A DNA stretch of 64,000 nucleotides from Motacilla alba alba (GCF_015832195.1 NC_052017.1:53598152-53662151), one strand, 5' to 3'; shown: positions 11,301 through 25,839, counted from the first letter of the stretch. A program made the numbers and translations. The notes: generated by a model not told the origin, from the sequence alone.

Positions 11301-14300
11301 GAGGCACTGTAGTGCCTGAAAGCCACTAGTTCTGAAAGCCAGGCCCTTGCATTTATTCAAAGAGTAGTTTCTTTACCATTACTTCTCTATTCAAATCTTG
11401 TTGTATATAATATCTGCCTTTTCAGACAACTGGCATATTTTCAGTGCCATTTGTTTCTTCTTGCCTTGTTGGATGAATTTCAGCTTCCATGAATATTATC
11501 TTCCATGCAGTTTCTGTTCCTTCCTCTTTTTCTCATGATTGTTTCCTTGTTCCATAACATTCCAGTTTTTTGGTTTTCTTTTTTGTTTAACTTACAAAAT
11601 TGGCATTAGCATCCTTGAAGCATTCTGTACAAATACAGGAAAAATAGATCTCATTCATTTTCTTTTTGTTTTACAGCATATAAGCAGACCAGCATCTTTC
11701 TGCTTGCCACCCTTGTCAGGTGCCATGGCAAAATGCAACATGAACTACTTAAAATATTTCAATTTTTTAAACATAATGTCAGGTATCAAATCTTTTAGAA
11801 GAACTGTAAGGACTCTTGAGGATAGTTAACAAACTTTATTTTATACCATTTGCTCTGCTACTTCAATACCTTTCTAACAAATTGTTCCTTCTGAGACAAA
11901 TAATATACTTATCACTATAAAACATAGTATTCCATAAATTGTCATGTGGAGAAACAGAGGATCTTCATTAAGGGAGATAGCAACAATTTAACTTCTATAT
12001 CTGGTTTCTAAAGCTTGGGGACACTTTCCTCTTAGTCTACTGTGGTCTCTACAGGAGCCACTTAGTACTTATATGGCTCCTAAAATTCATACCGCTTTCT
12101 TCCCTAGAAACACCACCATTCTTATCTTACTTTGGCACTATGTACACTTGTTTTATGGGCATAATTAGTAAAAAAACCAAGCAAATAAAAAATGCCACAA
12201 GCCTATGAGAAATAGGTGCTGAAAAAAAGTTTACAAAAGAATTCTCTGTAGCAGACTGTAGAAATTAATAAACTGCCCATACAACTGCCATATTTAATCC
12301 TGCTTCTACATGCTGTACAAATAGGTAGAGATTGGTAGGTTTATATTCCTATGTTCAAAGCAACACTGGAGTGCCAATATTTCCAATTTTTTGAAACTTT
12401 CATAGATTTTTCTATAAGCAGTTCTCCTTTCTACAGAGCAAAGATAGGTAGGATCTTTGTCAACTAACAGCTTGATTACTCAGGACAGGACAACTCACAC
12501 TGACCTTAAGGAACTCTCTTGTCTGTGTGGAGAGACATGGGAAGACATCAGAAGCAGCAAATGCAGTTAAGAAAAGATCTATTTTTATGATATCTTCTAA
12601 CTCCCTGAAGATATTATGACGAATCCTCAACTAATAGTGCAGTACTATAAGTAACCTGACTTCTGATATTATAGTATTCATACTTGTTTCTTTGTTTAAG
12701 CCAAAATAGGCTCCAACATGGGGCAGCACTCAATCTCTTTTATCATTCCATCTGATCAAAGACCATGGACTAATTTCCAAAAGTATATTAATAACCCTTT
12801 CATTCACAGACTACAAGACAAGAGAAATACAGCTCTCCTCACATTTTCCCTTGTATTTGATGAACATAATCTTGATTTTACTGAAATTCTTCTCTTGCCA
12901 TTGTGACATCAGTCAACTATTGATTTTCACAATACAAAATTATCCCTAATATTCACCCTTAGAAGACAGCTAGATTATATGTTCCAAATTTATGGATATT
13001 ACAGGACTCAAATTGTTATTTGTTGGGGGGTAGGAGGGATGAAAGAGAGACAGAGGACAGAATAGTAAAAGAGACCTAGTTGCCTTTGTAAAATAAGCTT
13101 CTCAGTCTTTAAAAGCCTGCAGAAATTAAATTTTGCCAATAAAGATTTGGTAGCATTTTGAATTAATTTCAGGAGAAATAGAATTCACATAACTAGGGTC
13201 AAGAGGAAAGACAACGGAAAAAATTGGGGTTTGTGGGTCATTTAAACACAGCCTCAAAAGTAACATCTTCTGATGGCAAGTGCTATGGATCTGAGGTTAC
13301 ATGAACTTAATACTAACTTTACAAATAAGGAACTTTATAATGAAATGGATCTCTTAATTAGACAATCTCCAACTACTTTGTGGTCTGTGGAGATGCTATC
13401 TGATCATTCAGAGATGTATTTGTGGTTTGTAAAAATGGGTACCCTAAAGATCATCAGAGTCAGTTTCTCCCTTGGGGCCTTTTTACTCTGCTGGCACTTA
13501 GTGAAAATCTACCAGCGATGGAGTCCCAAAGGCAGCAATCATTAACTCATTCAAAGTCACAGACACAAGGGTCTGGGGTTACCAACTATTAATTAGTGTA
13601 ATTATTCCCAGGATGACAATTACCAGCTGCAGAATCCACTTAACATCTATTTCTCAGAACTTGTCATTTTGCAATGCTAATGTTTCTAATAGGTTCATTT
13701 GCTACCATTAACTGATTACATTCACTATGGTATATTGTTTCAGATGGATAGGATGGAAAGCCAATACCTAATACTGACCTCTGTGGTATCCTGTGATTAG
13801 AAAGGCTGTTCCTACCATGATTAGCCACATCATTCTCTTGAAAATCATATCTACTATTTGTGAAGGATTTGTGATATTTCTCCTCTTTCGAATATGCTTA
13901 TAAAATAAATTTCCTGGAGAAATAACATGGTATGTTTCAAACTATACTCTTCCATAATCCACTTGTTTGAACTACAGCACTGCATATATTAGTTGTACAA
14001 TCTGATTTTAATTCTACTTCAGCTAACAGTAATATGGACTTGGTATGATTTCAAACCTGATCCTCCAATAATAATTAGAAAAAAATAACAATGAGAAGAG
14101 GGGCAAGTTTACAGCCTGTGTTTGCTCAAGAGTGTCCAAACCCTAATCCTACACGCTGTTGAACCATGTTGAAAACCTGTGCAGCGCAAAGAAACCAGAA
14201 TGCTTACCATGCATTCAAATGACACCTGTGTGTCATTTAAAGGAACAGAGAGAAAGAAGTGGCATAAACATATTTTCATGTCTCCTATGAAAAGGAAGAT

Positions 14301-16154
14301 TATATGTCCTCAATGAACAAGACTTTTGACTTTGATAACTTTCTGTTATTCTTTAATAACAGAATTAATTAAGCCTTTGATAGGAAGATTTTTCTCTAAA
14401 TTTTGAAAATTTGAGAATTTTGACAAAGGCAATAATAAATCTTACTAATTCCAAAGAATGTTAATCTTCTGCCAAGGTAGAGCCCAATACTTAAAACTGT
14501 GGAAAGTATGATAAACTAGAGGTTGCCACACAGGGAGTCTACAGAAGAAAGAAGATTATCTGGTAGAAGGTAATACAAGAGTTCCTATATCCATTACCAG
14601 TAAAGTCTGCTTTGTCGAAATATGAGAATGATTTTTTAGTACAAAAGCAGGAGAAGAATGCAGCAAGTATGGCATCATGTTATTCTGACATGTCTCTCTG
14701 TCTTCATTCTCCAAGAAACTGACAGCAAGAGCAATCATGGATGTCATACAGTGAATATCTGAGTTCAAAATGAACAAGGGAACAGAAGTAGGGCAGTATG
14801 TTTTCTGGAAAAGCTTTAATTCTTTACTCTTGCTATGCTGATGAGTCATAGATTGAAAGAGAATGTATTTTTAAATCTGTGTTAATAACCTGTGTTTAAG
14901 AATGATAAAGTGCAATTTTAGCATATGTTTTAAAGGGTCTCCAGGATAGTGCCTCAACTATGCAGGAGTAAGTGGAAGCAGCCATGTTGATTTTTAATGT
15001 GCTGCTAGATTGTTTTTGTGCACATTTGATGTTCTTCTTTAATAGCCTCAAGTAAAAGGCTGAATGAATTCAACAACAGTAGCTGAAAAAAGTGCAATGA
15101 GTCATATTACAGGAAAATGGAGAAAAGGATACAGGACTCTCCACTGAACACAATCCTATATTGTAGGCAATCTGTGATAACACCCTTTTCATTTCAGTTC
15201 AGTCCCATAAAATTACCACTAACATTACAACTCATGCAGAACACAGATAAATGTAAAAATGTCACAGAATTCTTCCAGATGGGACTTTTAGTTCCACTAG
15301 ATCACCATCTACTTTTTTTACTTGTCTAATATTTCATTACAACCTTCCATAAGTTAATTTTCTTTCCACTGACCATGTAAATCACAAATCAATTTTCATT
15401 TAAAATGCCTGACTACAGATTGCTCCTGAAAGCTCAACGTATATGCTTCAGTGAGCTCTCCAACATTCTTAATGCACATTAGAAAAATGTTGTGGTTTTT
15501 TAAAAATCTTTTTAAAAGAATTAATTTTACATTAAAGTCTGGCATGGAACTCAGGCAGTGGTATTCCTCCCTTCCCTCTCCTCCCCTCCACCTCTAAAAT
15601 GCAGCTATATTTTTTAAATGTAACTGCATGTAGAGAAAAAAGTCTTTCATGACGACATTTGATTTTAAAACAAAAACTCAGACAAAACCATAAACTGCTC
15701 TAGTTTTGCAGAAAGCAGAGATGATTACTTAATCCCAAACCATTACTGTGATTGTGTACTTCTCTGGGGAAAAGAAGAGAGAAAAGGAAGAAACCACTCA
15801 CAGTTCAGACATTGGCTGTATTTTATTTCAGCCCTTCTTTTCTCTCTCTTTTTTTTCTCTTTGTTTGAGCTAAAATATGCAACTGAATGTTGTTAATTGT
15901 ACTTATGGAAAAGCCACCCTAAAGCCAATGGAATATATCTGTGAGACAACCATGATTCAGCCTTTAAAACAGTCTATAAGAAATGTTTTATTGGAACACC
16001 CAGAAAATATCCTGTAACAGTATTCACTTAAAATACTCTTTTCTTAGACTTTTTGTAATTTAAAATTACAAATTTCTAAATATACATTTGCAGGAATTTG
16101 GAAATATGCATATTACTGGACTTTGGAAGCACAGTTTCGATGGCTAGTTTTGCT
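5346..16154. other. Unannotated intronic sequence
   Basis: Long AT-rich stretch with no recognised exon or autonomous element. It contains a T tract at about 6212-6232, a 22-bp near-tandem duplication around 6885-6925 (CTAGAGATGTACA twice), and an exon-like open segment at 8907-9020 (listed separately). Minus-strand ORFs at 10991-11282 and 14556-14849 and the plus ORF 13273-13545 have no family resemblance and lack coherent coding context. Confidence 0.5.
8907..9020 (+). other. Exon-like open segment of unknown identity
   Basis: A 114-nt segment is open for exactly 38 codons, is preceded by TTCCTTGACTAG (an AG acceptor-like end after a mixed pyrimidine stretch) and followed by AAG/GTGTGA. 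Its translation is hydrophilic and begins QQVQQRAQPVNEIF; it ends with a helix-prone, charged stretch. In-frame stops sit directly outside both edges (TAG at 8904-8906, TGA at 9024-9026), so the open part coincides with the potential exon. It is on the strand opposite to POU6F2. I do not recognise the protein. It could be a cryptic or fossil exon, a retrocopy scrap or chance. Confidence 0.2.
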
Positions 16155-16245
16155 ATTGCTCTGCTGAGAAACATAGGGCAGTCACTTCATTACTCTGTGC
16201 CTTAGTTTCTCCATTAGTAAACAGAAGATCATTTAAATTACTTTT
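16155..16245 (+). mobile_element. Ancient MIR-like SINE fragment
   Basis: The run GGGCAGTCACTTCATTACTC followed by TGTGCCTTAGTTTCTCCATTAGTAAACAGAAGAT parallels the core of MIR elements as remembered (GGGCAAGTCACTTAACCTCTCTGTGCCTCAGTTTCC..., then a TCTGTAAAATGG-like segment). The order and spacing of these words are kept over about 85 bp with many substitutions, as expected for a very old SINE. The sequence before 16155 is too decayed to call. Confidence 0.6.
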
Positions 16246-17908
16246 TTTTCCATATTAAACAGGATCACTTCAATGAGCTGGCCCATGCATTAGCATCTGC
16301 TTACTATTGAGAAACAGGAGTGATCTAGCAGCCACTTTACTCTTTTTTAAAGATAGACTGTGTTTCCTCTGTAGGAACAAAGCATGAATATTTCCACACT
16401 GTTTAATCTCAGATGGTTTACACTTGTTCTTGGTACTTGAGCAACCTGCTGTGATGGGAGTAGGAAGCTCTTGGAACAGAAAGGAATTGTAACCCTTTCT
16501 AATAGCATGACCCCAGAAGTTTAATGAATTGAGTAAGAGCAAGAGAACAGAGAAATGTGGGTCCTCCAAGTTTCTTTCCCAATCTGAACCCACAGGCAAG
16601 CCTTCCATTCACTCTGCTTTCCTCTGCTTGCCTAGAAGATCCATATTTACTGTGTCTCCCTTCACCTTTGGGATTGTCCTTCCATTTCAGAAGTTCACTT
16701 CTTTGCAGTTTTGAACCACTCTATCACAGCTCTTTGCCAGACAGTATGGCTTTGAATACGAAGTTCTTGAAGCACTCTGACATTGGGTTTCTAGCTTGGG
16801 GGTGATGGAAAGGGTGTCAGTTTAAATAAAGCTGAGTGCTCATGACAATTGAAAGTAGTTCTGTGTTAAGTGGGGCTTTCTCATAATGGAGTATGTCAGT
16901 GCTGACCACTCAAATGGGGGAAGGGAAAGGCTCTTGAGCAGTCTCTGTAAATAGGGTCCTGTCAAACCATTTGCGGGTTATAGTCAGCCAAACCTTGAGG
17001 GTTTGCACATAGGGTTTTATAAAACCCAAACCCCCAAATGTCAACAGGGCCTCAAGCATCACATCTAAAATGAATCTGCCTCACTAAAACTGAGAGTTGA
17101 AGGCCCCTGGATTTGGCTCTGTGATGGCATATCACAATTACCACTTAAAGCTGACCACTTACTTGTAACAATGATGTAGAAGAGGTGCATCGAAAAATGT
17201 TTACTTCCTGGTTAGCGAAAACCCACCATCTAAGCAGGAAACTATTCACAATACTGAAGTCTGCAAAATCCCATTTATTAAAAGTCACTGGAATCTTTAT
17301 GGAGTAGAGATTACTATGAAGACAATCTGTCTGGTCTTTCAACTCTCAAAGCTAACTACTCATCTTCAACTAAATAAACAAGCAGTTGTTTGAGTTCTCT
17401 GACCAACCAGTAAAAGGTCCACAAAAACATGTGGGAAATGCTTGCAAGTTGGTTCATTCAAGTGGCCAGCTTACTCTTTTTTTAATCTTTTTAATTTGCC
17501 TGGCCAGTTAAGGACCAGAAGGCTGTGCTTTTTGGGTTTTACCTCAGTTGCCTCTTTTTTTATTTTTCGCTCCTATTTATTTCAGTGGCTTTTTGTTCCA
17601 TCAGCAATAGATTGACAAATGCCTCTAATAGTCAAGATGTGAACAGCCAAAGAAGAATCCCAGTTACAGTGGCCAGGAAACATGCAGGCCCTTGAGCATC
17701 TTTCTATTAACGAGATCTTCTACCTCTATATACTAGTTCATTAAATTCTTCTCAGGAAAAATTTGTACTCCCCAGCCTACGAGATAGAGGCTCCTGGATG
17801 AAGGAGCTAGTTGAACCTTAAAACGAATAGTAGAAGTACAAATATATATGTTCATTGGTTACAAGCTGGGACATGGAAAAGAAAAGGGAAGTTCAGGGAA
17901 GTTCCAGA

Positions 17909-17970
17909 AAGGGAAAGGGAAAGGAAAAAGGAAAAGGAAAGGGAAAGGAAAAGGAAAGGGAAAGGGAAAG
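17909..17970. repeat. Purine-rich (GGGAAA/GGAAAA)n tract
   Basis: Irregular array of GGGAAA, GGAAAA and GGAAAAA units on the plus strand with no pyrimidine over about 60 bp. It produces the odd Lys/Gly/Glu-rich ORF at 17855-18040, which is not a gene. Confidence 0.9.
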
Positions 17971-18615
17971 ACCTTTCATGAGTACTATACACTCTCCTGA
18001 CATTCTTTTTACCCATCCATGTCTTTATGTAGTCCAGTAGTACTTCTGGATGAGGAGACTAACATCTGTACAGAAAACATGACACTTGGAAAGCCTATGC
18101 TTTCGTTGTTCCCATTTCAATACCTAGCAATAGATTTATGCACACACAAACATGCAGGCATTCCACATTCAGCATTCTGTCTTCAATTACTGAAGAGAAT
18201 ATTATAGCTGCTGCTGGCTAAAATCAGACCAACCAAGCTAATTTTAACTGAAGGCTCTGATGGCAGAGATCTAGTTATTACATAAGCCACACAGTCCTGC
18301 AGCTTGGGCACTCAGTGCTCTAAGAGAAGCCTCTACCTAAATTATATTGCTCTGAATCATAAGCAATGAGGTTTTGTTTTCATTGCATGTACAATAGTCA
18401 CAAATTACTTCTTCCCGAAGCATCAATGTCAGCAAGTAATTTCCTGAGTATGAGAAGATGACTAGATGGAAGCAATTGGTTGTAAGTCCCTCTCACTCCC
18501 TCTACTTGCAGTTCAGGGTTTCTTCTTTGGACAGTATTTACTCTGGTCTGCACTGAATGTATGGGTCTTGAAGCTGTCCAAAAGGCCAGTTGTTGGTTTG
18601 GTCCTTTGTATCACC

Positions 18616-18663
18616 ACTTGGTTCTGAAATGCAGTAGGTATGCACTTGTAGTGAAATTCTGAG
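18616..18663 (+). repeat. Dispersed 48-bp direct repeat, copy 1
   Basis: Begins ACTTGGTTCTGAAATGCAG and ends ATTCTGAG. By hand alignment 40 of 48 positions match copy 2 at 19411-19458 without gaps. The core TATGCACTTGTA is identical. Flanks do not align, so the repeated unit is short. Confidence 0.75.
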
Positions 18664-19410
18664 TTTAGTTTTCTCCAGAAGAAATCTTGTCTGCACAGGT
18701 CAAACATGAGGAAAATGGTGAAAACCCAAGGATTATTTTTGAGTCTGATGTACCTGTTTTAAACAAAATACTTCAGTAGATACAGCTGGATTTTCAGTAA
18801 GATATATTTTATGAACAGGGGTTTACTTCCTGCCTTCCTACACCACTTCAATGAAAACTTTTCCTGTATTAATAACAGTAGGTCTAGGTTTCTTAGCCTC
18901 GGTTTCCAATCTCCACCATGCCATTTATGAAATTACCAGATCAGGAGACAAAAAGAATACAAATGGAATTGGACTGTGTATAAATTAATCTGTATTGGAA
19001 ATCTCATCCCATTCTGTTATTTACTTTTTCCAAGTAAAATAATTATATTTGTATAGGTATAGGTATAGATATAAATTAGATGCTACATTACAAAGCCACA
19101 AGGGTTCCTGATCTTGTTAACATGATGGTTGTCATAGTTTGTTTTGTTTTGCATGAGCAAGAGCTCATTACTGAGAACCCTTGTCATTCACATCAGATTG
19201 TGTCTTAGTGGAGCATTTCTGAAATGAAAGGCAGGATATATAAATTTCAATTCAAACTGTACCTTGGAGTCTGGCTCCCTCTAAAATCAATCACTCTTCA
19301 GGACAAAGAAAGCTTTACAGCTTGGGTTTTTACAAGCATGCTGTAGTCACTTGTTCAATGTACTTTTAAAAAAGCCCGAAAGTGATATTAAATTTCAAAA
19401 GTGATTCTCT

Positions 19411-19458
19411 ACTTGGTTCTGGAACGTAGTATGTATGCACTTGTAATGGAATATTGAG
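19411..19458 (+). repeat. Dispersed 48-bp direct repeat, copy 2
   Basis: Begins ACTTGGTTCTGGAACGTAG and ends ATATTGAG. Same orientation as copy 1, about 800 bp downstream. It could be two fragments of one unknown old element or a local duplication. Confidence 0.75.
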
Positions 19459-22400
19459 GTTTTTTTCATGTTACATGTTCAGGATTATTCCAGCTGGTCT
19501 ATTTGGCTACCTTCTGTAGCAGGCTTCTTGGACACTTGCAGTCTCCTGGACTCAAAAGATGCTATAGTTCTTTGCAATCCTTGCAGTGCAGTTGGATGCC
19601 ATGATGCAAACATACAAGTCATACCTTGTCTCAGTTAGCCAGAAAGTGTATTGTTATATAGTTTGCTGTACAAAAGAGGTGAACTAAAACTAAGTTTCAC
19701 TGCTGGGGAGGGTAATTGCAGCACTGTTTTTGCAGCAATCCCCTGCCAAGCAATCCATAGACTGGTTGCTCTGGAGGGAATCACTTACCCTCCAAGCTAC
19801 AGCTAAGATGTCAGATAAGCAGTAACCTGCAAAAAGCGTTTAAATAAGAGAGAAAACTAATGGGAAAGATAAAGATAATTTATTCTTGTATATTGTATCC
19901 ATCATAAATCCCATTGTCAGTATCTCTTGCTCAAGTACCTGACAAACTTTTGTTTCTATCCTTTCCATAAAAGCCTCCATCATATGTAAAGTTGCATACC
20001 TTTCCTGGTTTTATAATAAACTGGAAGTGAGTAACAGTGCGATATCAAAGGAAATAAAACTCCAGTTGCTATTGCTGCTGGGGTTGCCTTCTGAATGTGG
20101 CTTACACAATATTTCATCTGTGCTGACACCTTTCACTCTCAATTATTTGGCTGCTGTCAAAACAAATCAATCATATTATAGCACTGTGTCTTATGTTACC
20201 ATTCCACTGAATGTTAGCTGTATTAGCTTTGAAATACATGGGAGTATAAAATTTATCTGTATTATTTATTTAATACAACTTTCTCCCTTGTGAGTTATCT
20301 TACAAACACAGAAAACTCAAATTATCTGATGCTGAACATTGAATATATATAAATATCACCAAAAAAATTAAAATAATGGCACTCATGGGAACATAAATGC
20401 ATAAAGATACACTTAATCAGTCTTACATTTATATTATTTTAGTATTACTATTATAGTCTTACAATTATATTATTTTGAGAAATGGAGAAAATAGTATGTT
20501 TTTAATTTTGTTCACAATTGGAAAAGGTGCTCATATTAGATAAATGTAACATGAACAACCACACTTGCTAAAGCAGAGTAAAACAAATATGCAAAGACCT
20601 GATTTGGTTCCCAGTAAAATGAAAGGTGTGGAGTTGGGGAACTGAATATTTTTTCAGATGCTGCAGTGCTGGGAAAGGGGGAGCGGGTGGAACCACATTC
20701 TTCTTTTACAATTCACAAGCACTGCTTTGGGAAAAGCTAGAATCTCAAACAGAGAATCTGAAAGTGATTGTTCTGTTCAGATGTTAGACTTTACAGTTTT
20801 CAGAAAACAGGTTCAAAATTTGTTCTTCAGAGGTTTTATCCTTTTAAAAATAAGAAAGATAAAAAACAACTTTCAGAGTGTCAATAAGTGAATTTCCTGA
20901 AACTGTTCTACTATCATTTCTTGGCTTTTTAGACAGGATTCATGTCCTGTTAGAACCACATCTTCTAAAACACGGGGGCCCAATATAACAGTAAAATTAC
21001 AACCGTTTTATCACATCTTCTTCAGTTATTACTGCTGATGCAATAGGAAATCAGCTACACAGCACAGAATACATTCAGGGATACTTGGGTTGTAAATAGC
21101 TTAAGAAAACAAGCTGAAACATAAAGGATGGACAGAGCCAGCTCTGGATGAGGAAAGGCTCAAGAGACTGAAACGGGAACTGAGAAACAGAAAGGAAAAG
21201 ACACTGTAAAGCTGAAGCATCACCATTAACTTGAATAGAATAAATAATTGCAAATTACTTATTCTATTCTTTATGATGAAGATTTATTTTTAACATTGCA
21301 TAATTTATCATATTAGATCACAAATAAGTGAAAAAAGAGTCTCTAAGATATGTCAAGTCTACAGATGATTAAGTTCAAAAGCAATATTTATGCTAAAAGC
21401 AAGCTAACAAACAAACAATAAACTATAGCAGGCAATCATCTAAGAGCCTGTATGGTGCTGGAACTTACTGACCTGGGTGGAAAACTCCAGTACTTCTATG
21501 AGCTGGAAAACATTACTTTAGGTCCAAAAAATAAGGAAAATTTGCCCTATTTTTACAGCTACTGAAAAAAGAGCCTAGAGTCTTTTATGTCTATGAGCCA
21601 GAATAAGACTTAGGAGTTAAGGACATTTAGATCTAGCTGTGTGTGAGGAAGTCCAGGCATCTAACAGCAGTGATTTAAGCCACTTAGTAGGAAAACATAA
21701 CTACTAACTGTCTACACATTTGTTTACAGGTGGGAAGACTTGCTTGACTTGTCCTCCATCATATGAAATCCCTGGGCCAAAGTGCAGAGCAAGAATACAG
21801 GTCTCAGGTCTGTGCTCTCTGCTACACCTGTCAGAGTAACAAGCTTGCAAAGATGGAACATTCAAGGAATAAAGGCAGCTTCAGGAAAATGAAATTGAGG
21901 CCTGAAGATTTCCATGAGTACAACTTTCTACCCGAAGGACATAAGATTCCATAGAGGTCTGGGGACAAGAAAACAGAAGGAAGTTTCACTTTTAAAATTT
22001 CTGATGTTACCAGGTAGATTCTGTTCCCATTTATGAGGAAATCTCAGCAGCAGACAGATTTTTTCTCAAATTAAAAAAAAATAATTAAATATGCATAAAC
22101 TTTAAGATTTTAATGAGAAAGTAATAAGATACCTTCAGAACTTCCCATGACAAAACAGAATAGGAGGTTTTCATAAAGAGGAAGTGTATGGTTCTGTAGT
22201 ATAGAACCACATAGACATTAAAGGAATTTCATTTTAAAAAATCGGTTTTCAGGCATTTGATTTGTATGTTCCATGCATTCGACATTCACACTACCCAGCT
22301 GGTCAGCAAAGACTTTGTTGTTTTTATGAGTCCCTAATTGTAAATGTCCTTGATTACAATCTCACTGGTGAATCAGGAACACAAATCTGTGTCCAGGAAT

Positions 22401-25400
22401 TTTTAAAACATGAATCATAGTGATTCTATTAATACAAAGACCATGGAGAAACAAAGGAAATTAAACCACAAATACTATAAATGTCTGACTTAAATCCACT
22501 AAGACAAGGAAATTAGGAGTGAAGGTTGCAAATCCATCGTGGTAATCTCTCTACATCTCTCTCTATTGAAGTAGAGAGTCTTGGACCAGCATAAGAATCC
22601 TATGTGCCCATCTGTTTTTATGTGATCTAGACATTTTGCATGTGATTCACTATTGCATGTAGCACATGTGCAAAAATGCAGAGGTGAAGAACATTGTGAC
22701 AAACACTAGCTAGGTTTTTCACTAGCTTTTGAAATTTCTTGACTTTTGTAGGATTACAGTAAGTTGAGTGCTTCACATTACTGGAATGAGCTTTCTCTAC
22801 GTTAATTTAAATTATCACAGTCTAAATTAAAGAGAAGATTAAAGGCTTCTCAAAACAAGTGCAAATATATACTTTAAATGCAGCATTAAAATGCACCCAT
22901 GTTCTGGTTGATGGAAATTTCATTTATAATCCTGCACACAGAATATTCTTGCCAGGAGTAGTATCAGTCTGAGTCAGGGCTCAATAAAGGTGTACATTCC
23001 CCAAAATGACCAGGTCTTCCATACCAATCACGCCACAGCTCCTAGCTTAATGGTCATGTCTGGCAAAGGATAATTAACCAATGGTTTTTGGTGAAAACTT
23101 CAGGGAGGTTGGGGAGGTGCAGACTACTTCCATTTTCCCCATCTGCTTCTTGGCATAAAAGTCTGGAAATTTAGACTTTGCCAGTACTTGGCCTGCAATG
23201 TTTAAGTAGGTGCAAACACTTTGATTTCTGGATTTGATCTACATCACATCATTACTTCTCACCGATGTTCCATAACCATCAGCAGCCAAAAAAAAAGGCA
23301 TGCCTGTGATCTGTTTCGGGTGGAGGTCAACAAAGCATTAAGACTACTGCATTTTAATGCCTCTAGTGGTAGGCTTTTAACTTATGGGACAGAAAAACCA
23401 GACAACAAATAGCTAACACTCTGGGGCTGATCAATAAACAGCTAGTAACTAATAAAGACTTGAACCTTTCACGTTTGCTCTCTGAAGGCAGCAATTTGCC
23501 ACTGAATAAGATGAGCAATTAACATGGGGCCAATGCATTCACACAGGAGAAGCCTTGTGTTATGGGGAAAAAACCCAAACAAATAAACAAACAACCCAGT
23601 AAGATTCTTGCTATACTACTGTCAGAAAAGCAGATTTTGTCCTTTCTTCCAAAAGCAAATGGTCGGCCTTCTAAAAAAGTACATTTCCTGGGAGACCCAG
23701 CAGAGACTGCTCATCCCATCTTCAGGGATCTCTGCACATTATTTCAGTTATCCTACAACAGTTTGGATGGGATACAGCTGATAGCCTGAGGAAACCTGCT
23801 GTAGCAGCTGCTAATCCATAGACACTCTGCGCATGCCACGGTGTGCTTATGGATGCTCACATTTGTCTTATTTCTTTCCACGTACTGTGCTAGGGAGGTT
23901 TGTCTTCAGGGTTGGCTATCCCCTTCTTTGTGTAACTGCGCCCTTCACAGTGACTGCATTTTGTGCAGCATTTATACAGTGAGAGGGGAGGTATATTTGG
24001 TTTGAGGGCTTCACAGAAATTGCTATGAGTGCAGCACTTCTTGGTTCTTGTCATTCTTGTTCTGGTTATGTTAGTACACTGCAAAAGTACCTGGGAATAA
24101 ACTATTCCTCTAAGTGAAACATCATTTTGATTATTACTGACATTGGTGCTCATTAAAATACATAAGTGAAACACTGCCTTTCTGTAGACTCTGAAAGCTA
24201 TTTCATGTTACTTGAAGGGGAATACAAATGAATAGGGACTGCAACACTTTAGTTAAAAGGGAAAAATGTTCTAAGAAACTGGAATTTGGACTCTAGATCA
24301 GTAAGAAATTGAGGCTTGTAGTTTACTTCTTTTCTGTCTCTTTTTTGTTTTTCATCTCACTCTGATTTCTGATTTTTAAGGTGTGTGTACATGGAGGAGT
24401 GGAGACAGAGCATATTTACTTTATCTGTTGTACAATTAATAATACAAATCTGTTTAGAGGAAACAAGACCTAATAAATGTAAACAATAGAATTTTTTATT
24501 TTTGCTACTATTGTCTTTACCTAACATTCTTTTGACTGATCTCCATATAAAAAAAAAGCCTTCTTATTTTTTTGCTATTATCTGTGTCAACTGTAACCCA
24601 TATCAGTTCATTTTAATGGCTGCCTCTTATCTCTCAAGGTGTTTAATACATTTCCCCTTCCATTGTATTGCTGCTAAAATATGACCTGCTGCTGTTTAAA
24701 TAATGTAATTTAATGATTTCACATTTTCAGCTATGCAAGACTTCCTTTCAGCACTGAAGCCTTTCACTCGTGATTTAGAGAGATAGTTTGTTATCATTTC
24801 TTTCATGACTCAAGACTGAGAAAGTTTGACTTGTAAATAAATTATTGACATCCACTCATGAAGCAGTACAATGGGTAGTGGAAATAAAATACACAAAGTT
24901 TCAATGCCATGAGGCTACATCTCCAGCTTGTTGATTTCTTTCAAGCTTCCAGTGTCATCCTCTCTCCGTATTGGCACATATCTAAAACACTGGTCTGCCA
25001 TTGCTGCGTGATAAAATATATTTGGACCAACCCTTTGCAAAGAGACTTCCAGATTGTTGTCCATGGTGAGTGAGCACCCAGCAGTGAGCTGACAAAAACC
25101 ACTGCCTATGGTGGGTTTAGTGTTGGTCAATCACTAGTCTACTCATTAGAATTTACTTATTCATTTCTTATTGTGAGATAGGATTAGGAGAGAGGCAAAG
25201 CACTTTCTTTCATCTTTAACATGTGTTTTTCTCAGAAGTGTCTACAGCTTTCCAGTGGTTCAACAGCTTGTCAGTTCCCAAGGCCAACCACTGATTGGTT
25301 TCCTATCAGACACAGAGAAAACTACCAACAGCCTCCCCCAAAACACCACTCCCATGATGCAAAACCAACACACTGTCATTTTCTAATTTCAATCACATAT

Positions 25401-25839
25401 GCTATACTAAAAGAATAGCTAAAATATGTTAACCTTTTAGCTAAAACTGCTTTGGTTGTCATGGAAAAGAGATTAAAAAGAGAGGACAGTGGTTAACAAC
25501 TCCCCGGGACTGGAATGCCTTCCCATTTTTCAGTTATGTCAACAGGAAATTCACAGGGTTAAAATAACATGAAGAAAACAAGTCAGAACAAACTCAGCTC
25601 CCCCACCCAAAAGGTTTCTTGTTCAACTATACAGAAATATTACACTGAGACATAAAAATCAGATGGGCTTAAGGAGAGAATGTCTTTTTATGAATATCAG
25701 CTCTCAGGCATTACTGAATACTCTGAGATTAAACAACTACTAGTCCCTTGGAGAGTCTCTTGAGAAGGATAATTAAATTTAAAAAAAAAAAGGACCTAGT
25801 CCTCCCAAAAATGAAAGAAATGTGACCTGGCAAAAGAGA

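Larger units (their letters stand above)
16246..25839. other. Unannotated intronic sequence
   Basis: AT-rich, no recognised gene. It contains the purine-rich tract at 17909-17970, a pair of related 48-bp segments at 18616 and 19411 (listed separately), a short GTATAG repeat near 19055-19075 and an imperfect 40-bp duplication of TTATATTATTTT-containing sequence around 20420-20480. ORFs in this stretch are short and unremarkable. Confidence 0.5.
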
